From: Rutidosis leptorrhynchoides
Taxonomy: Eukaryota; Streptophyta; Magnoliopsida; Asterales; Asteraceae
DNA: 64,000 nucleotides
Direction: 5' to 3'
Assembly (NCBI RefSeq): GCF_046630445.1
Contig: NC_092336.1
Coordinates: 505,315,001-505,379,000 of the forward strand
Part shown: positions 62,151 through 64,000 of the stretch, one piece after another
Layout of the letters: each line of letters starts with the position of its first letter
Position numbering within the stretch: the stretch's first letter is position 1
Translations under genes and position numbers: made by a program
Notes under the pieces: model-generated
What the model was told of the DNA's origin: nothing
Databases searched by the model: none
The model's input: only the letters and a program-made list of their open reading frames with translations

Positions 62151-62625
62151 GTGAGTTTCATTACTCCCTTTTTATATATATTTTTGGGCTGAGAATACAT
62201 GAGCTGTTTTATAAATGTTTTACGAAATAGGCACAAGTGCTAAAACTGATTCTATGTGGGTTTAAACCAGAAATATACCCTTAGCTTGGTAACATTAAAC
62301 TACTTGTCTATGTACGGTAGGCGCGAATCCTAAAGATAGATCTATTGGGCATGACAAACCCCATCCTGACTATGGGATGCTTTAGTACTTCGAGGTTATA
62401 TTAAACACACCTGATCTGGTGTACTTCAGAGGGTAAAACATGAACGTTAAGGCTTGTTACTGGGTGCCTACAACTTATAGAATACTTTTATACACTTGCG
62501 AGTGTACGGATATTTATAGAAACTGAAATCTTGTGGTCTATTACTATTACGGAAATGATGGATTATGATAAACTAATGAACTCACCAACCTTTTGGTTGA
62601 CACTTTAAAGCATGTTTATTCTCAG
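62151..62625 (+). other. Intron-like LTR module (475 bp)
   Basis: Starts ATT|GTGAGTTTCA and ends TTTATTCTCAG|GTA. The inverted pair is CTGAGAATACATG (62189-62201) and GCATGTTTATTCTCAG (62610-62625), with palindrome ATAGATCTAT between. Confidence 0.5.
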
Positions 62626-62927
62626 GTATTAAAGAATTCTTCCGCTGTGCATTAGCTCATTTTAAGGATATTACTTGGAGTCATTCAAGACATACTTTGA
62701 AAGACGTTGCATTCGTGTCGTTGATTTCATCAAGATTAATATTAAGTCAATTATAGTTGGATGTAATATGAAATGGTATGCATGCCGTCAATTTTTGATG
62801 TAAAGAAAGTTTGTCTTTTAAAAACGAATGCAATGTTTGTAAAATGTATCATATAGAGGTCAAATACCTCGCGATGTAATCAACTATTGTGAATCGTTTA
62901 TAATGTATATGAACGGGTCCTTTCAGT

Positions 62928-62939
62928 TGGTATCAGAGC
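62928..62939 (+). promoter_or_regulatory. Primer-binding site (initiator tRNA-Met)
   Basis: TGGTATCAGAGC on the plus strand, two bases after the LTR end. It fixes the orientation of this element. Confidence 0.92.
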
Positions 62940-63338
62940 GGTGGTCTTAGCGAACCAGGTCTTGCATTAGTGTGTCTAACTGGTAGTTGTTAAGATGCAT
63001 TAGTGAGTCTGGACTTCGACCGTGTCTGCATGTCAAAAGTTTTGCTTATCATTTTTAGTCGAAAATTATCTACTTACCATCTTTAGGAAATTACCTGCTT
63101 ATCATTCTTAAGTCTAGACGCGTTTTCCTACATTTATTGCATAATAGTGTATAGACGAATTCTTATCTTAGCATATCTGTTACTGTGAACTTTGACTGAC
63201 ATCTTTCAAAGATTCCTCCGTAATTTATGGGATTTTGGTATTATATATACATATGTAAATTATATATTGAAGAATACCAAATCTAAATTCTACAATCTAT
63301 TTCATACAAAAAAAAAATTCTTTCCCTGATCATACAAG

Positions 63339-63455
63339 ATGGATCCCTCATACAAGATGGATCCCTCAACCAGTTCGAGTTCCTCGAATTCCGATAGCTA
63401 TGCCGATATGGATTTCCACATGAGCTCCGAAAGCAGCGTGATCGGAATGGATTAA
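63339..63455 (+). CDS. Short Ser-rich ORF at the start of the internal region
   Basis: 38 residues (MDPSYKMDPSTSSSSSNSD...), Ser-rich like the N-terminus of the LARD-3 gag-like ORF. The sequence around the start codon is an 18-bp direct duplication (CATACAAGATGGATCCCT twice), giving two candidate starts. It is probably the broken N-terminus of the gag-like protein below and may not be translated. Confidence 0.35.
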   Translation: MDPSYKMDPSTSSSSSNSDSYADMDFHMSSESSVIGMD

Positions 63456-63559
63456 CCAATTAGCCATCATCTATTATGGATGAATTGGGGATGAGTTCGT
63501 AATCTACTTAACCATTGGAGACAAGAAGAAGGCAATCCCTTTCATCCACCACATTGCCC

Positions 63560-63915
63560 TCTTGGCAATGAACCTGAAGCACTTACCGGCGAACCTGTCC
63601 GAAACACCATTTTCTCTCTCATTTCCAGAGTATCTCATCATGATTATATACTACACCAAATTCTAGATCTTATTTATCCACTCGTCCGAACCGACAATCA
63701 CCCCGGTGTAATAGAAGAAGTCAACGAGCTTCGCGCTCGGGTAGTGGCTTTGGAGAATATGGTGCAAAGGTTACAAACACCAGCAGTAGCACCAGCAGCA
63801 TAACCAGTACCACCATCAACAACATCAACAGTACCATTACCACCACCAACAACAACCGCATCGCAAACCTCAACTTCACAATCTGTCCCACGAGCATCGA
63901 CGTCATACGCCATGT
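63560..63915 (+). pseudogene. Gag-like remnant with coiled-coil segment
   Basis: In the main frame it reads through LTGEPVRNTIFSLI and DLIYPLVRTDNHPG to EEVNELRARVVALENMVQRLQTPAVAP, then after a stop a Pro/Thr/Ser tract with PLPPPTTTASQTSTSQSVP. The block order is the same as in LARD-3 (EEVKELRARV, LQTPAV, VPLPPPTT). The segment before LRARV has no known fold that I recognise. Confidence 0.5.
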
Positions 63916-64000
63916 AGATACCAAGGAATACCACAATGATAAAGTATTGATTCATAACTTCATTGGGGAAACATTCTACGGCGATTATGTAATTTCTAAA

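Larger units (their letters stand above)
60126..62925 (+). repeat. 5' LTR of the right-hand LARD-like element
   Basis: Starts TGTGACGACCCGGAAATTT and ends CGGGTCCTTTCA, 2,800 bp. Its 5' part is close to the LTR at 8580; its 3' end resembles that of LARD-4. Module 62151-62625, palindrome 62336-62345. A minisatellite lies at 60683-60908. Confidence 0.88.
60126..64000 (+). mobile_element. LARD-like LTR retrotransposon, 3' part outside window
   Basis: 5' LTR 60126-62925, PBS 62928-62939, then at least 1.06 kb of internal sequence. The start of the internal region matches the 5' internal parts of LARD-3 and LARD-4 in complement. The visible part carries a small ORF and a gag-like remnant but no pol. 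Confidence 0.8.

Overview
The window looks like a gene-poor, repeat-dense stretch of a flowering-plant nuclear genome. I see no host gene that I would call functional, no tRNA or rRNA, and no bacterial feature. Plant origin is supported by Tekay-type chromovirus polyproteins, a Tat/Athila-type element with its usual primer-binding and polypurine sites, an RTE-type LINE, an Au/TS-like SINE, a hAT-like element and a captured plant F-box gene. A eudicot, perhaps Asteraceae, is my guess from the style of the elements; it is not proven.

Layout. Positions 1-8,580 are a patchwork: a decayed LTR (1-1308), a non-autonomous hAT-like element (1309-2883) that carries a truncated L1-type insert and a MITE, a SINE (2945-3190), an LTR fragment (3397-4096), a broken RTE-type LINE on the minus strand (4097-7020), and an unclassified stretch. 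An LTR on the plus strand follows (8580 to about 11270). From about 11270 to 58471 the host sequence is a Tat/Athila-type retrotransposon (PPT, LTR 11427-13436, PBS, start of gag at 58014).

That element is split by a nest whose target-site duplications (TSDs) can be read directly. Tek-2 (13467-57128, TSD ACTTT) sits just after the Tat PBS. Tek-1 (16547-29653, TSD ATATG) sits inside the left LTR of Tek-2. LARD-3 (30153-47231, TSD TCTAC) sits inside the 3' end of the Tek-2 pol gene. LARD-4 (30519-40557, TSD CTAAC) sits inside the left LTR of LARD-3. All four are on the minus strand. At the right, a further minus-strand LTR (from 58472) interrupts the Tat gag and abuts or is interrupted by a plus-strand LARD-like element (LTR 60126-62925, PBS, internal region running off the window end).

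Tek-1 and Tek-2 are copies of one chromovirus family. Between the 5' LTR and gag each carries two extra sense-strand ORFs: an acidic, Glu/Ser-rich protein (intact in both copies) and an F-box protein of the At2g35280-like type (one private stop in each copy). Their gag-pol frames are broken by stops that are not shared. LARD-3, LARD-4 and the right-hand element lack pol but share a small gag-like coiled-coil remnant.

The most unusual signal is a module of about 470-580 bp found inside almost every Tekay/LARD-type LTR here, across otherwise different LTR families. It begins at a GTGAGT, carries near its two ends an inverted pair (CTGAGAATACATGC and GCATGTTTATTCTCAG), ends in a splice-acceptor-like TTCTCAG, and has a central palindrome that stays palindromic while its sequence changes (ATAGATCTAT, ATGGATCCAT, CGGATCCG).
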